64,000 bases of DNA from Planctomycetaceae bacterium (GCA_039680605.1 JBDKTA010000015.1:62001-126000); one strand, 5' to 3'; shown: positions 36,988 to 45,291, counted from the stretch's first letter. Translations and numbers: made by a program. Notes: a model not told the origin generated them from the sequence alone.

Positions 36988-37453
36988 GCTGCGCTGGCTC
37001 CACACCATCGAAAGACCCCGGGCCGGGGAAAAGCGTTATCCGCCGGCACGGATTTCAATTCCCCGCCGCAGGTGGGAATGCCTAACCCCGCGACAGGACG
37101 TGATATTCTATCCAAGCTGAGCCGGAAAAGGGTGCAAAAAAAGTCTTGGGGCGGTTCCAAAAGAACACCCGCCGGGAGGCATCCTGCCGCCCGGCGGGTA
37201 TTCGGAGCATGGAAACAACAGAAGGAGCAGTACCAGTCATCAGTTATACGTCGCCGGCGGGAGGCGGTTCTTTCCCGGTGGCGATTTTTTGGGCATGGGG
37301 CAATCGAGTAAGGCCAAATCAGGTTAGGCATGATTGAACCTGCGGCGGCGGTAAGAATAAAGTACTGGTGTTACGGCGGCATTGTCGCCGCGGCTCTTGC
37401 CGGAGGGGAAACGTTGTCTTGGGGTTCATATTAATCAAAGGAAGGAAACTATC
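36988..37453. other. Long divergent intergenic region
   Basis: No convincing gene lies in these 466 bases between the activase start and the PEP-CTERM gene. They contain one perfect inverted repeat, ACCCGCCGGG / CCCGGCGGGT (37167-37199), an A-rich stretch (gtgcaaaaaaagtc, about 37131) and an AT-richer segment before the PEP-CTERM ribosome site (AAGGAAGG). The region must hold the promoters of both flanking genes, but no clear consensus -10/-35 is visible. Confidence 0.6.
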
Positions 37454-38194
37454 ATGTTGAAGTTTATCTGCGCAATATTTTCATTGATGTTGCTGGCCAG
37501 CCCGTCGATGGGGGCCTTTTCCGGCTCCCTTGATTCGCAGACTGGCGGCCTGTTGGGAACGGGCTCCTGGGGCGCCGGGCCATCGTCTATTGCCTGGACG
37601 GTGACCGAACTGACGGGCGGAACGTGGCAGTATGATTACTCCCTTACCGTCCCCAGCCGGAAGATCAAGAAGCTGGTTCTGGAGACCTCGCTTGGCGGGG
37701 CCGACTTCCTCAGCTTCTCCAGTACGCCCATGACCAGGACCAAGCTCAAAACGTTCAGTTCACTGTCGAATCAGCCGCAGGATATCCGCGGCTTGGGGAT
37801 CTCTCCCAACCGCAAGACGCGCACTCTGGAGTTCAGCTTTGAAACAGACGCAGCGCCGGTCTGGGGCGACTTCTATGCTCAAGGCCCCAAGGAAACCTTC
37901 ACCACCGGAAAAGGCAGCAACAAGAAGAAGTACAAAACCGACTTGGCCCTGTGGAACGCCGGGTTCATCGGTTGGCCCACGCCGGAACTCGACCCGACGT
38001 CGGCCGCCGCCAACGGCTCCATCGGCAACCATATCCTGGTTCCCGGTTCGGCCAACGGCAATGGCGGCAGCAACGGCGGCGCAAGCAATGGCGAGGGCGT
38101 GGTCCCTGAGCCGCTGACATTGCTGGGCCTGGGTCTGGCGGTGGCGGCGGTGGCTGGCAAGCTCGTTCGCCGCCGGAACAACGCGACGGTCTAA
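37454..38194 (+). CDS. PEP-CTERM sorted surface protein
   Basis: A 246-residue protein starting at ATG 37454 behind AAGGAAGG. It has a signal peptide (MLKFICAIFSLMLLASPSMG), a beta-rich body of about 180 residues, a Gly/Asn/Ser linker (GSANGNGGSNGGASNG), and a C-terminal tripartite tag: VVPEPLTLLGLGL, a hydrophobic helix, and a basic tail KLVRRR. That tag is the PEP-CTERM recognition signal for exosortase. The exosortase at 53186 in this window is the obvious candidate processor. The mature protein is expected outside the cell or in the exopolysaccharide matrix; its function is unknown. A terminator hairpin follows. Confidence 0.92.
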   Translation: MLKFICAIFSLMLLASPSMGAFSGSLDSQTGGLLGTGSWGAGPSSIAWTVTELTGGTWQYDYSLTVPSRKIKKLVLETSLGGADFLSFSSTPMTRTKLKTFSSLSNQPQDIRGLGISPNRKTRTLEFSFETDAAPVWGDFYAQGPKETFTTGKGSNKKKYKTDLALWNAGFIGWPTPELDPTSAAANGSIGNHILVPGSANGNGGSNGGASNGEGVVPEPLTLLGLGLAVAAVAGKLVRRRNNATV

Positions 38195-38218
38195 CCTCGC
38201 CGGTATCGAGTCCAACGG

Positions 38219-38265
38219 GAGGCGAGGTCGTTCTCTTGCTGGGGAGCGGCCTCGCCTCTTCTTTT
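38219..38265 (+). terminator. Rho-independent terminator after the PEP-CTERM gene
   Basis: GAGGCGAGG and CCTCGCCTC form a 9-bp stem around a 22-base loop, followed by TTCTTTT. It starts about 25 bases after the PEP-CTERM stop and is the clearest intrinsic terminator in the window. Confidence 0.75.
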
Positions 38266-38303
38266 ATGAAAACGTGCGGCGAACCGCCGGTTCGCCGCTG
38301 CCG

Positions 38304-38362
38304 CTTTTGCCTTCTGGTTTCTGGTTTCGAGTTTCGGATTTCGAATTTCGAGTTTTCTTCTC
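38304..38362. repeat. Low-complexity 'tttcgaatttcgag' stretch
   Basis: A T-rich run of tttctggtttcgagtttcgg-like words lies between the PEP-CTERM terminator and the stop of the next minus-strand gene. A shorter relative (ttcgaatttcgaatt) lies at about 21389-21404. It looks like a drifting microsatellite rather than a regulatory element. Confidence 0.55.
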
Positions 38363-38367
38363 CCCCG

Positions 38368-40365
38368 CTATCGGCGTCCGCCGCGCCCGCCCCCGCCGGA
38401 CCGTGCCGCCGGGGCCGACGGGCGGTTTCCGCCGCGCGGAGCCGAGACCGCCGGTCGCCGCGAACTGTTGCCCGGGGCCGCAACCCTCGGTGGCGCCGAA
38501 CTTCGCTGCGGCTGAACCTGTCGTCGCGGGGCCGGAGCGCTGACCCTCGGTGCCGGGGTGCTGCGCTGAGGTTGAACCTGCCGTCTTGGCGCCGGGGCGC
38601 TGACCCTCGGTGCCGGGGTGCTGCGCTGGGGCTGAACCTGCCGACTCGGAGCGGCGGGCGTGCTCAACGCGGCTGTATCCGAACCGCTTCGCTGCGGTTG
38701 AAACTGCCGCGTCGGAGCAGCCGTGCCGATCCGGCGGGAGTCCCCTCTGGTGCGTTGAGGCTGGGCCTGCTGGGGCGATTGGGCACTGGCATTGTTCTGC
38801 CGTTCGACCGCGGCCTGAGCATCGCCGGAGCGCCTGATCGTACTATCGCGTGCGGCCTCTCGAGCGGTCCGGGCCGTTGCGCCGTCGATGGCGGGCGTAC
38901 CGCTTTGTCGAGCGGTCACGCCGGTACGGGCGTCTTGGGTCCCGCGGCGAACATCACCCCTGCCCGTGCGAATCGAAGGAGTTCCCGCCGCCGGGGCGGC
39001 CAATCGCCGTTCGGTTGTCACGCGGTCGCCATCGACAGTCCGACGCGCCGCCCGCGCGCCCGCGCGGTCTACAGCCGTCGCGCTGCCGCCGGAGAGCGGC
39101 CTGCGAGCCTGGCGAATCGCCTCGGCCGTCACGGCAGCTTGGCGCTGAGCCTGCAACTGGGCCGTGCCCCCGCCGGTTCGCAGGGCCTGACGCCTTGCCG
39201 TGCGGTCGGCAGGGGAGGCGCCGGCCTGTTGCGAGATCACAAGCGGGCTGTCAGCCGTGGTCCGGGCGTTCAGGCTGCGCCGGCTTTGCCAGCGGCTCCG
39301 GGTGACCGGGTCGCGCAAGATCTGCTCGCCCGTCAGCGCTGGGGCAGCCAAGGCCGTTGCCCCCGTGTCGCGGTCCTGCCGCCTGCTGGTCCAGTCTCCG
39401 CCCCGTCGGCCGTCCCATCGATCGCGGTCGCCCCATCGGCCAGACTTCCACCACGACCTGCCCCACCAGTCGCCGCGATAGCGATGATGATTGCCGTGGT
39501 GTCTGAATCCGTCCGTGAAGCTGAAGAACGTGAACAACTGCGGGTAGCGGAATCCGTAAGGGTAGTACGAGTAGTAATTCGGGTAAGGGTCGAGGTACAC
39601 CGGGTAATACTGGGGGTAATACTGGTAGATCACCGACGGCGGCGACGCGATCTCAGGCGCGTACGGCTGGGCTGTCGGTGTGGCGGCAGCCGCCGCTTCA
39701 GCCCGCTCCTGCTCTCGCAGAGCGGTCATAGCCGCGTTGTATCCGTCGATGAACGGCGCCTTGTCGGCGAAGCGATTCAGTTGAACCATCGCCTGGCGGA
39801 TGTCGGAACTCAATGCAACGCGACCGCTCTGGAAGTCGTGCCATGCCGCCAACTGACCGGCCAACTGCAGCACGTACGGATCCTCGGGCGCCAACTCGGT
39901 CGCCCGCACCGTGTCGGCGAAGGCCTCGCCCATGATCCCATCCTGGCCTTTGAAGAACCCCACCAGGGCCCAGCCTAGACCGCTTTGGCCGTTGAGTTGC
40001 ACCAGGGTCTGGGCCGGCTGTCGCAGCGACTCGATCTGTCCCAGCGACAACATCCGGTTGACGTAGACGTCATAGACCGTAGCGTCCTGGCCTCGAAGGG
40101 CAAGCGCCTCAGCAAAGGCTTTTTCGGTCGATGCGGCATCTGTCGCCGAGGCGATCGCCGCCAGGTCCGCAGGGAGTTGTGCTTGCGGAGCGGACGAGGC
40201 AGGCGGCGGAGGCGCCGGCAGGCCTTCGTAGCCCCAGAAGGGGTCGCCGGTAACGACTTGTGCGTTGACGTCAGCAGTCAAAGCCCCCAGGCAAAAAAAC
40301 CCGGCGGCAAAGACGGAAGCTATTCTCGAAGAATCGAATGAAGTTTTCACAACCCACCGCCTCAC
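38368..40365 (-). CDS. Exported protein with helical N-domain, aromatic patch and disordered repeats
   Basis: A protein of about 665 residues with a non-ATG start. GTG 40365 abuts AGGAGGA; GTG 40350 is the alternative, giving VKTSFDSSRIASVF as the signal peptide start, cleaved near DVNA. Residues about 60-215 are TPR-like (AFADTVRATELAPEDPYVLQLAGQLAA). Residues about 245-330 are extremely rich in Tyr, Phe, Trp, His and Gly (YQYYPQYYPVYLDPYPNYYS; RGDWWGRSWWKSGRWGDRDR). The rest is disordered and Arg/Gln/Pro/Ala-rich, ending in near-identical repeats of RRQVQPQRSTPAPRVSAPAP. I do not recognise the family. The composition suggests an envelope or matrix protein that binds polyanions or assembles by phase-like contacts; this is inference. 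Confidence 0.75.
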   Translation of the reverse strand: MRRWVVKTSFDSSRIASVFAAGFFCLGALTADVNAQVVTGDPFWGYEGLPAPPPPASSAPQAQLPADLAAIASATDAASTEKAFAEALALRGQDATVYDVYVNRMLSLGQIESLRQPAQTLVQLNGQSGLGWALVGFFKGQDGIMGEAFADTVRATELAPEDPYVLQLAGQLAAWHDFQSGRVALSSDIRQAMVQLNRFADKAPFIDGYNAAMTALREQERAEAAAAATPTAQPYAPEIASPPSVIYQYYPQYYPVYLDPYPNYYSYYPYGFRYPQLFTFFSFTDGFRHHGNHHRYRGDWWGRSWWKSGRWGDRDRWDGRRGGDWTSRRQDRDTGATALAAPALTGEQILRDPVTRSRWQSRRSLNARTTADSPLVISQQAGASPADRTARRQALRTGGGTAQLQAQRQAAVTAEAIRQARRPLSGGSATAVDRAGARAARRTVDGDRVTTERRLAAPAAGTPSIRTGRGDVRRGTQDARTGVTARQSGTPAIDGATARTAREAARDSTIRRSGDAQAAVERQNNASAQSPQQAQPQRTRGDSRRIGTAAPTRQFQPQRSGSDTAALSTPAAPSRQVQPQRSTPAPRVSAPAPRRQVQPQRSTPAPRVSAPAPRRQVQPQRSSAPPRVAAPGNSSRRPAVSAPRGGNRPSAPAARSGGGGRGGRR

Positions 40366-40459
40366 TCCTCCTCATTTAGCTTGTGGCCGCGGGGGCGGGA
40401 AGATTACACCGTCGGGTTCATTTTCCACCCCCGCGTGCAGCCGGCCAAAACCTGGTCGA

Positions 40460-40465
40460 TATAAT
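40460..40465 (+). promoter_or_regulatory. Consensus -10 upstream of the GcvT-like gene
   Basis: TATAAT lies 72 bases before the ATG at 40538, in the divergent spacer with the exported protein. No matching -35 is evident at 16-18 bases. Confidence 0.35.
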
Positions 40466-40537
40466 GACACGCCCGGTTGAAGCCGGCGACAAACCATTGT
40501 ATCGTGCGGAATCGAATATAAAGGAAAGCAGACCGCC

Positions 40538-41374
40538 ATGCCTGATCCTGCCAAGACCGCCCTGCACGACAAGCACGTCGATGCCGGCGCCGCCATGAGC
40601 GAAACCGACGGGTTCCTGATGCCCCTGCACTATGGCGACGCAGCCGGCGAAACCGACGCTGCCCGTAACCGCGCTGCCGTCTTCGACATCTCCTCCATCG
40701 GGCGAATCCGTATCAAGGGCAGCGGGGCCGTCGACCTGCTCGAACGCCTCTGCACCGCCGACGCCGCCCATCAGGAAGATGACACGTCACGCCTGACGCT
40801 CCTGTGCGACCCGGCGGGCAAGATCATCGACCTGTGCATGATCGCCCGCCTTGACGACGAGTGGCTGCTGACGTGCAGCCCCTCGCGCCGCGCCGCCGTC
40901 ATGGCGCATCTCGATACCCATGCCGGCGATTTCGACGTCAAGATCAAGGACACCACCGAGGGCAGCACGATGCTGTGGCTGTGCGGACCTGCGGCCGCCC
41001 GCATCCTCGACGGCGTGTTGCCGGAGAAGGTCTCGCCCCTGCGGCGCGGGCAGGGCAAGTCCGGTTCGTACGTGATCGCCAAGTACGTCGCCATGCGCAC
41101 CGGGCTGACCAGGCTCTGGTCGCTGGAGGTGATCTTCCCCAATCTGCTGGCCGGACAGGCGTGGCGATTCATCACTCAGAAGGCCGGCGACAACGCCATC
41201 AAGCCCGCCGGCATGGAAGCCCGCGACGCGCTGCGCAGGGGGGCGAATCTCCCCGCCTGGGGCGCCGGGATCGACGAGAACGCCAATCCCTTCGCCGCCG
41301 GGCTGGCGCGGGCGATAGACTTCAATCACGACTTCCTCGGGCGCACGGCGCTGGAGAAACTGCAAATCCGGTAA
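40538..41374 (+). CDS. Short GcvT/YgfZ-like aminomethyltransferase-family protein
   Basis: A 278-residue protein matching the first three-quarters of glycine-cleavage T proteins: LHDKHVDAGA at the N-terminus, AAVFDISSIGRIRIKG, then DLLERLCTAD, and a C-terminal stretch ending DFNHDFLGRTALEKL. In full-length GcvT (about 360 residues) a further beta-barrel domain follows this point; here the gene stops. It may be a tetrahydrofolate-binding relative (YgfZ type) or a truncated paralogue. The ribosome site (AAAGGA) is 12 bases from the ATG. No gcvH or gcvP is next to it, so a part in glycine cleavage is unproven. Confidence 0.82.
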   Translation: MPDPAKTALHDKHVDAGAAMSETDGFLMPLHYGDAAGETDAARNRAAVFDISSIGRIRIKGSGAVDLLERLCTADAAHQEDDTSRLTLLCDPAGKIIDLCMIARLDDEWLLTCSPSRRAAVMAHLDTHAGDFDVKIKDTTEGSTMLWLCGPAAARILDGVLPEKVSPLRRGQGKSGSYVIAKYVAMRTGLTRLWSLEVIFPNLLAGQAWRFITQKAGDNAIKPAGMEARDALRRGANLPAWGAGIDENANPFAAGLARAIDFNHDFLGRTALEKLQIR

Positions 41375-41395
41375 CGAAATCCCGATGTGGATGGA

Positions 41396-42994
41396 CTACT
41401 TGCAGACGTTGGCGCGGATGGCGGCAATGAGGTCTTCGGCCGGACCGCCCTTGCTGACGTAGGCTTTGGCGCCGGCCTGCTGCATCTTGGCGGCCATGTC
41501 GGACTGGTCGTGCATGGACAGCCCGATCACGCAGGTGTCGGGTTGCTGGGCGACGATATGCGACGTCGCTTCGATGCCGTTCATGCCGGGCATGGAAATA
41601 TCCATGATGATTGCGTCCGGGCGGGTGCGCAGGGCCATGTCGATGGCGGTTCTTCCGTCGGCGGCTTGGCCGACGATCTCGATATCTTCCTCCTCCCCCA
41701 GCAGCGCCGCCAGCCCCTCGCGCATGACCTTGTGGTCGTCCACGAGCAGGACGGTGATGACCTTGTCTTTCCGGGCGGTGTCCGATGCGGGCTGTGGCGA
41801 GGCCGCCGCCGCGACGGACGTTTTGCCCAAGGACGCCTTGCCGATCGGGGCGGTCAGCACCACCTTGCTTCCGCGCCCGGGCTGGCTCTCGACGCCCAGC
41901 GAACCGCCCAGCAGTTCGATGCGCTGGGCGATGCTGAAGAGACCGAACCCGCCCGACGACCCACCGGCCGCCCGAAGCGCCGCGGGATCGAACCCGACGC
42001 CCTGGTCGGTGACGGTGACTTCGAGATGATCGTCGGTGCTTTGCAGGTGGACGTCAGCCCGCTGGGCCTGGGAATGCCGCGCCACGTTCAGCAGCAACTC
42101 TCGCACGGCGGTAAAGAGAAACACCCGCAGCGGTTCGACCGGTTCGGCCAGAACGCCCTCGACGCGCACCTGCACGTCCACGCCGTGCATGCTCTGCATC
42201 TGGCGCCCCAGCCACCCCAGCGCGTCTGCCAGGTCGGCCTCGTAGACGATCGGCGGGCTGAGGTCCATCGCCAGGACGCGTGAGACTTCCATCGAATCGG
42301 ACAGGAGATTGTCCACCTGCGAGAGCACGTCCTTGAGGGCGTCATCGCCGGCGCGGCGTCGCGCGGCGGTGAGACTGAGCTTGGCCCCGGCCAACGACTG
42401 CTGAAGGTTGTCGTGAAGCAGGACTGCCAGGCGGCGCCGCTCGCGCTGCTCGGCCTGGTGGATCTCCAGGGCCATCGCCTGGAGGTGGTTCGCCCGGCGG
42501 TGGAGCTGGCAGTTCAATGCCGCCAGTTGCCGCTGGGCCTGGTGGTGGCGCGTGACGTCTTCCAGGGCGAACAGCAGTTGGTCCACGCGCCCGCGATCGT
42601 CCAGCAGCGGCGTGAGGGTCCAGTTCCAGTAGGTCGTGCCCCATTCAGGATGGTCGGGAAAGTCAAACGGTTTGGCGTCGATGCGAAAGCCTTCGCCGGT
42701 CTGGACGACGCGACTGAAAATCGCCTCGTTTTCCTCGTGCGGATAGAGTTCGAAATGATTGCACCCGGCGAAATCCTCGGGGCGTTTCTGGCAGGCGCGG
42801 GCGTAGGCGTCGTTGACGCGGACAAAATTGAAATCCCGATCGAGAATGACCAGCGGCGTCAGCGAGTGATCGAAAAATGCGTCCAGCGTGCGCGCTTGGC
42901 GTCGCAACGACTGCACGTTCTCTTTCTTGCGCTCTTGGCCGGCTCGGACCTCCCCTTTCCGTGCGTCGGGCCTGCCTGGGTCGGGGCTAGGCAT
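41396..42994 (-). CDS. PAS-histidine kinase-receiver hybrid (NarX/LiaS-type kinase)
   Basis: A 532-residue soluble hybrid. After a basic start come a PAS domain (about 35-150; FFDHSLTPLVILDRDFNFVR), a HisKA_3 dimerisation domain with the acceptor in RRLAVLLHDNLQQ (His194), and an HATPase of the NarX/LiaS class (about 280-395; LLLNVARHS, GGFGLFSI). A receiver covers about 410-532 (TVLLVDDHKV; phospho-acceptor Asp465 in IIMDISMPGMNG; Lys in YVSKGG). In most systems of this class the receiver belongs to a separate NarL-type regulator with a DNA-binding domain. Here the receiver is fused to the kinase and the HTH is missing, so output must go through another protein. No membrane segment is seen. 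Confidence 0.9.
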   Translation of the reverse strand: MPSPDPGRPDARKGEVRAGQERKKENVQSLRRQARTLDAFFDHSLTPLVILDRDFNFVRVNDAYARACQKRPEDFAGCNHFELYPHEENEAIFSRVVQTGEGFRIDAKPFDFPDHPEWGTTYWNWTLTPLLDDRGRVDQLLFALEDVTRHHQAQRQLAALNCQLHRRANHLQAMALEIHQAEQRERRRLAVLLHDNLQQSLAGAKLSLTAARRRAGDDALKDVLSQVDNLLSDSMEVSRVLAMDLSPPIVYEADLADALGWLGRQMQSMHGVDVQVRVEGVLAEPVEPLRVFLFTAVRELLLNVARHSQAQRADVHLQSTDDHLEVTVTDQGVGFDPAALRAAGGSSGGFGLFSIAQRIELLGGSLGVESQPGRGSKVVLTAPIGKASLGKTSVAAAASPQPASDTARKDKVITVLLVDDHKVMREGLAALLGEEEDIEIVGQAADGRTAIDMALRTRPDAIIMDISMPGMNGIEATSHIVAQQPDTCVIGLSMHDQSDMAAKMQQAGAKAYVSKGGPAEDLIAAIRANVCK

Positions 42995-43139
42995 CGGTTC
43001 CTCTCGGAAACATAATCAGGAATTATAGGTAGCCCCCATCCGGATATCAGAATATTTCTGAGAGTTTTTGCGAATAGTGTGCCGGGAGTCTGCCGATCTG
43101 ACGCGGTTCCTTTTACGCTCGCGGGGGTTTAATTCTTTC

Positions 43140-44477
43140 ATGACCATCAGACTATCACTATCGATCGCGATCATGTTATCCGCTACTCTGGCCGCTGCCG
43201 CCGGCGAACCGGCGCCGGCGACGCAACCGGCAGGCGCCTCGGCGCCAATCATTCCCCCGGCCAGCAACACCGCCGAAGGCATCCAGCGTTGGCGCGACAT
43301 GAAGTTCGGCATCTTCCTGCATTGGGGCCCCGGCGCCGTCGGCGGCAAGGAATTGAGCTGGTCGCGACAGACCCACAAACGATTCGCCGACTATCCCGCC
43401 GACGTGTACGACAACTTCTACAAGAAGTTCAAGGCCGAGAAGTTCAACGCCGAGGAGTGGGCCAAGATCGTTGCCGACAGCGGGGCCAAGTACATGGTCT
43501 TCGTCACCAAGCACCACGACGGGTTCTGCAACTGGGACACGGCCATCACCGATTACAAGGGCACCGCCAAAGACTGCCCGTTCGGGCGCGACGCGGCGAA
43601 GGAGCTCTCGCAGGCCGCGGCGAAAAAGGGCCTCATGCTGGGGTGGTACTTTTCGCAGCGCGACTGGCACGACCGGGACTTCATGACGCAGAACTACAAG
43701 GTGTTCGCCGCCAAGATCCGCAAGCAGATCGAGGAGCTCTGCGGCGGCAAGTACGGCCCCATCGGCGTGATCTGGTTCGACGCGGCCGGGCCTTACCCCG
43801 AAGGGTTCTGGGACGGGCGCAACCTGTTCAAGCGAATTTACGAACTGCAGCCGGGCTGCCTGATCAACGACCGCTGCGGGCTGCGGGGCGATTTCTCAAG
43901 CCTGACCCGCCGCGTGGGCGACTTCGAGCGCCTGCGGCCCTGGGAAAGCGCCGTGCCGATGGGCACGGGCTGGTCGTGGCGGCCGGATGCCAAGCACATG
44001 ACCTACGAGCAGTGCATGAACATGCTGATCCGCTGCGCGGGGTCGGACGGCAACTTCCTGCTGAACATCGGCCCGCACCCCGACGGGCACATTATCGCAG
44101 AAGAAGTCGCCATCCTCCGCAAGATGGGCGCCTGGCTGGGCCAGTACGGAAAGAGCATCTACAAGACCCGCGGCGGCCCGTACGAACCGGCCGACTGGGG
44201 CGCAGCCACCTGCCGTGAGAATACGATCTTCCTGCACATCCAGAAATGGCCGGCCGCGGGTAAGCTGACCCTGCCCGCTCTGAAGCAGAAGATCACCGCC
44301 AGTGCCGCCCTCACCGGCGGCAAAGCCGCCGTCGAGCAGACCGACAAAGGCCTGAGCATCTCACTGCCCAAAGAAAATCAAGACGCCATCGACACGATCA
44401 TCGAACTGACCCTCGACGGCCCAGCCTTCGACGCCGCCGAACCCGCGCCCGCGCCGACTGCACCGGCAAAACCATGA
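43140..44477 (+). CDS. Exported alpha-L-fucosidase (GH29)
   Basis: A 445-residue exported enzyme. ATG 43140 opens a signal peptide (MTIRLSLSIAIMLSATLAAA). The GH29 TIM barrel is clear: MKFGIFLHWGPGAV near the start, MVFVTKHHDGFCNWDT (the conserved HHDGF), LGWYFSQRDWHDR, and GVIWFDAAGPYPEG with the catalytic nucleophile Asp214. SDGNFLLNIGPHPDG is the usual late motif. It hydrolyses terminal alpha-L-fucose from glycans, presumably in the periplasm. A short beta domain ends the protein. It is divergent from the hybrid kinase, which could control it, though nothing in the sequence shows this. Confidence 0.92.
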   Translation: MTIRLSLSIAIMLSATLAAAAGEPAPATQPAGASAPIIPPASNTAEGIQRWRDMKFGIFLHWGPGAVGGKELSWSRQTHKRFADYPADVYDNFYKKFKAEKFNAEEWAKIVADSGAKYMVFVTKHHDGFCNWDTAITDYKGTAKDCPFGRDAAKELSQAAAKKGLMLGWYFSQRDWHDRDFMTQNYKVFAAKIRKQIEELCGGKYGPIGVIWFDAAGPYPEGFWDGRNLFKRIYELQPGCLINDRCGLRGDFSSLTRRVGDFERLRPWESAVPMGTGWSWRPDAKHMTYEQCMNMLIRCAGSDGNFLLNIGPHPDGHIIAEEVAILRKMGAWLGQYGKSIYKTRGGPYEPADWGAATCRENTIFLHIQKWPAAGKLTLPALKQKITASAALTGGKAAVEQTDKGLSISLPKENQDAIDTIIELTLDGPAFDAAEPAPAPTAPAKP

Positions 44478-44480
44478 CAT

Positions 44481-44501
44481 GAGCCGCTGAGGTCGCTGAC
44501 G
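44481..44501 (+). repeat. Repeat family E, short copy
   Basis: GAGCCGCTGAGGTCGCTGAC matches the copies at 23869 and 61983 (AGCCGCTGAGGTCGCTGAGG) over about 18 bases. It starts right after the fucosidase stop. Confidence 0.65.
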
Positions 44502-44786
44502 ATTCCTGGCGACCGACACTGCACTTCCTTGTACTTTGTTGTACTTTTCACAGCGGTTTGCGGGGAAGGTAAGCAATTACTATTGCCTCAATCTAGTTCG
44601 ATCAGTGCTTTCCGGTACCATAATAAGCAATAATCGTCCCAGATTATCCAGAGTGTTGTTGCGCTGTTGTTAGCGGCGGGGCTTGCCCCGCGCGTTTGCC
44701 GCGCGACCTGCCACGGACATGTTCCCTTGATCCTGACCAAGCCACAGTCGAACATGAACCGTCGGTCACTCACCGGAAATCAGTAA
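44502..44786. other. Mobile-element debris region
   Basis: AT-richer than its surroundings and without a credible gene. It contains the family A repeat at 44669 and leads into the Rhs remnant at 44787. I see no transposase. Confidence 0.5.
44669..44697 (+). repeat. Palindromic repeat family A
   Basis: GTTAGCGGCGGGGCTTGCCC followed by CGCGCGTTT. It is nearly the exact reverse complement of the copy at 11371-11400, with paired changes in the stem. Confidence 0.78.
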
Positions 44787-44880
44787 ACAACGCAGTACGA
44801 CTACGACGCGTATGGCCGCGCGACGGCGTACGACGGGTCGATGACGGAACTGCAGGCCAGAAATAAGCGGATGCTTGGCA
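44787..44880 (+). pseudogene. Rhs/YD-repeat protein remnant 1
   Basis: After an in-frame TAA at 44784 the frame reads QYDYDAYGRATAYDGSMTEL, a typical YD-repeat of Rhs/wall-associated proteins. No start codon, no core and no toxin tip follow. The frame runs on into the composite repeat at 44901. It is a fragment only. Confidence 0.75.
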
Positions 44881-44900
44881 TGCGGGCCGAAGGCCTGCAA

Positions 44901-45052
44901 TTCGTCAGCCCAGGGCGAAGTCGCGAGCGAAGCGAGGGACGCAGCCCTGGGTCAGGGCGCCTCCACGGTGCCAGCCCTGAAAGGGCGGCACACGATTGGC
45001 GTTTCGCCCTTTCAGGGCTCAAGACGATTCGGACCATGATTGCCCCAGGGCG
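44901..45052 (+). repeat. Composite palindromic repeat family C, copy 1
   Basis: Two hairpin modules are present. Module B is GCCCAGGGC...GCCCTGGG (44908-44951), preceded by ATTCGTCA. Module A is CTGAAAGGGCG...CGCCCTTTCAG (44977-45015), followed by a tail to CCCAGGGCG at 45052. Module A plus tail (about 76 bases) matches copy 2 at 49976 with fewer than ten differences. Module B is inverted relative to copy 2. Confidence 0.8.
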
Positions 45053-45291
45053 ACTTCCCCTGTCTTGATCTTGCCTTTCAGTACCTTAACCACGGTGGCT
45101 TTCGTGGGAACCTCCACACGTACGTGCTCGCTCAACTGGCCGACGGCTGTGATTGCCCCCTCAAAGACCACCGCACTATGCTCAAAAAGATCCTGTGGCG
45201 TGGCCTTCTTTCTTGTTATTCCCGGCGCAATGAAAGTGATACAGACTGCCAGCGTCAGGATGAGCCAATACCGCATGGTCTGGGTTCTCAT
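45019..45291 (-). CDS. Small exported protein, C-terminus replaced by repeat sequence
   Basis: A 90-residue frame with a signal peptide (MRYWLILTLAVCITFIAPG; the start may be ATG 45291 or 45276) and a short beta-like mature part (VFEGAITAVGQLSEHVRVEV, then KATVVKVLKGKIKTGEVAL). The last codons (GQSWSESS) and the stop come from family C repeat copy 1, so the original protein was probably longer. It lies 12 bases downstream of the radical SAM gene on the same strand and was likely its operon partner. It may now be a non-functional remnant. Family not recognised. Confidence 0.6.
   Translation of the reverse strand: MRTQTMRYWLILTLAVCITFIAPGITRKKATPQDLFEHSAVVFEGAITAVGQLSEHVRVEVPTKATVVKVLKGKIKTGEVALGQSWSESS

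Noticed and set aside
33781-37311. 1176-residue plus-strand open frame
   Set aside because: It is antisense to the activase, whose ASKHA motifs are unmistakable.
44588-44773. 61-residue minus-strand frame
   Set aside because: It runs through the family A palindrome in debris, has no ribosome site and no recognisable motif.
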